Source: Bacteroidaceae bacterium | GTDB lineage: Bacteria > Bacteroidota > Bacteroidia > Bacteroidales > Bacteroidaceae | Reading direction: 5' to 3' | DNA: 64,000 bases | Assembly: GCA_017525235.1 (NCBI GenBank) | Contig: JAFXTC010000019.1 | Coordinates: 1 to 64,000 of the forward strand | In this document: positions 63,048 to 64,000 of the stretch, one piece after another | Position numbering within the stretch: position 1 is the stretch's first letter | Layout: the number at the start of each line of letters is the position of its first letter | Translations under genes and position numbers: made by a program | The notes under the pieces: generated by a model | Told to the model about the DNA's origin: nothing | Databases searched by the model: none | The model's input: only the letters and a program-made list of their open reading frames with translations

Positions 63048-63521
63048 CTATTCATGATGGTACGGTTCTCCGTTCAAGATAGTCATAGCGCGGTATATTT
63101 GCTCCACGAAGAGGAGACGAATCATCTGATGGCTGAGCGTCATCTGCGAGAGAGAGACCTTCTCTTGAGCTGCAGCATAGACGGCTTCAGAGAAACCATA
63201 AGGACCTCCCACAACGAAAATCAGCCTCTTTGGTCCTGCTGCCATCTTCTTCTGCATCCACTGAGCAAACGCTATACTGCGACGCTCACATCCATGCTCA
63301 TCCAACAACACAACATAATCACCAGGCATAAACGATTTGAGAATCAACTCCCCTTCCCTCTCCTTCTGCTCCTTCTCACTCAAGTTTTTGGTGCCCTTAA
63401 GTTCTGGAATAACCTCGATAGCAAACGGGACATAATGACTGATGCGTTGTACATACTCATCGATTGAGGCAATGAAATGTTTATCAGTAGTCTTTCCTAC
63501 AACAGTAAGAACAATCTTCAT
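63048..63521 (-). CDS. rlmH: 23S rRNA (pseudouridine1915-N3)-methyltransferase RlmH
   Basis: The 157-residue SPOUT methyltransferase has the knot sequence RLIFVVGGPYGFSEAVYA for AdoMet binding. The C-terminus is SLSQMTLSHQMIRLLFVEQI plus YRA, typical of RlmH. It methylates pseudouridine in helix 69 of 23S rRNA. The ATG overlaps the stop of the upstream gene (ATGA), so the two are translationally coupled. Confidence 0.96.
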   Translation of the reverse strand: MKIVLTVVGKTTDKHFIASIDEYVQRISHYVPFAIEVIPELKGTKNLSEKEQKEREGELILKSFMPGDYVVLLDEHGCERRSIAFAQWMQKKMAAGPKRLIFVVGGPYGFSEAVYAAAQEKVSLSQMTLSHQMIRLLFVEQIYRAMTILNGEPYHHE

Positions 63522-64000
63522 TCTTTAGCGGGCATTATATATTCATAGCAGCCAGCATCAGGAGCTTCATCTGCCAAACGGCTACGACCCAGACGGTCGA
63601 ATTTCATTCCATTGATAAGTTCTGGATCTGCCATATTGCGTATCTCACTTAATGAATCGGGAGTAAAGTCATATATGAAATTATACGTATCAAAGACCTT
63701 GAAATTCTTTTCTCCCACGAGCGACATTTCTTTGTTTTCGAACTTACAATCGACAAAATTATCCTCATCATTCTCACCTACAGTACGCAAATAACAGTTA
63801 AAGAAATAATAGTATTCAGAATCCTCATATTCAGGATCCAAATTACCCATAATGACATCTTCGGCATAGCCCGTTATGACGCAGTTTAGGAACTGTATGT
63901 ATTTGAGTTCGTGATGCACTTCGTTAAAATCGATGTTAGATACATACAAAGCATCGCCACGATCGTAGCTAAGCGGATAATACTGGGCTATCGTGCAATG
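63518..64000 (-). CDS. C-terminal part of a surface-type protein (partial)
   Basis: The frame runs off the right edge of the window, so the N-terminus is missing and about 160 residues are visible. They include YDRGDALYVSNIDFNEVHHE, YIQFLNCVITGYAEDVIMG and YYYFFNCYLRTVGENDEDNF, then FDRLGRSRLADEAPDAGCYE. Short repeated strands with N-C or D-C pairs suggest a right-handed parallel beta-helix. The ending (DRLGRSR, DAGCYEY) resembles the conserved end of Bacteroidales beta-helix proteins. The function is unknown. It is coupled to rlmH through an ATGA overlap. Confidence 0.7.
   Translation of the reverse strand, partial: HCTIAQYYPLSYDRGDALYVSNIDFNEVHHELKYIQFLNCVITGYAEDVIMGNLDPEYEDSEYYYFFNCYLRTVGENDEDNFVDCKFENKEMSLVGEKNFKVFDTYNFIYDFTPDSLSEIRNMADPELINGMKFDRLGRSRLADEAPDAGCYEYIMPAKE

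Overview
The window looks like a chromosomal segment of a gut-type Bacteroidales bacterium, most likely Prevotella or a close relative. Supporting signs are the many secreted or periplasmic glycoside hydrolases with Bacteroidota-style C-terminal sorting tails, a NusG/UpxY-like antiterminator in front of a long exopolysaccharide (EPS) locus, and promoters that fit the Bacteroidota -33 TTG/TTTG and -7 TAnnTTTG pattern rather than sigma-70 boxes. No phage, insertion sequence or CRISPR array was seen.

Layout. Bases 1-1422 hold the end of a GH20 hexosaminidase-like gene, tRNA-Arg(TCT) and a SIMPL-domain protein. Bases 1444-6420 (minus) are a compact operon: class II aldolase, GH92 alpha-mannosidase, D-lyxose/mannose isomerase and PfkB sugar kinase, which reads as a mannose-from-mannoside route. 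Bases 6558-14822 carry a GH2 enzyme, a sialate O-acetylesterase-type esterase, a GPH sugar symporter, GH43 and GH67 alpha-glucuronidase, which fits glucuronoxylan use. A modular GH5 enzyme follows at 14833-17316 (minus). Bases 17317-18007 are a gene-free region with a nested, symmetric inverted array of GCCTACAT units around two long palindromes.

Bases 18008-51417 are one large co-directional EPS locus, mostly with overlapping or abutting genes. In order it has: the UpxY-like regulator; Wzc-like tyrosine kinase; Wza-like export protein; priming sugar transferase; an aminotransferase; an FkbH/MaoC/SDR/ACP/MBOAT/SGNH acyl-decoration cassette; a CapK-like adenylating enzyme with two ATP-grasp proteins; flippase; polymerase; glycosyltransferases; a LicD/LicA/LicC/IspD-like phospho-alcohol cassette; more transferases; a CotH-like protein with an internal tandem duplication; and an Alg14/Alg13-like split glycosyltransferase.

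Bases 51458-64000 return to general genes: YhcH, a DUF2007 protein, tRNA-Gly(CCC), a Crp/Fnr regulator, lepA, a phosphohexomutase, nudC, GH27 alpha-galactosidase, C69 dipeptidase, nadC, rlmH and a truncated surface-type protein.

The most unusual signal crosses all regions. At least 19 loci carry degenerate tandem repeats with a strict 7-bp period (for example TCAACTC, TCAATTN, CTTTAAA, GTGAAAA). They occur between genes, sometimes touching start codons, and also in frame inside sugar kinase, glycoside hydrolase, peptidase and glycosyltransferase genes. Two EPS glycosyltransferases carry exact (TCAACTC)3 tracts, which are candidate slippage sites.
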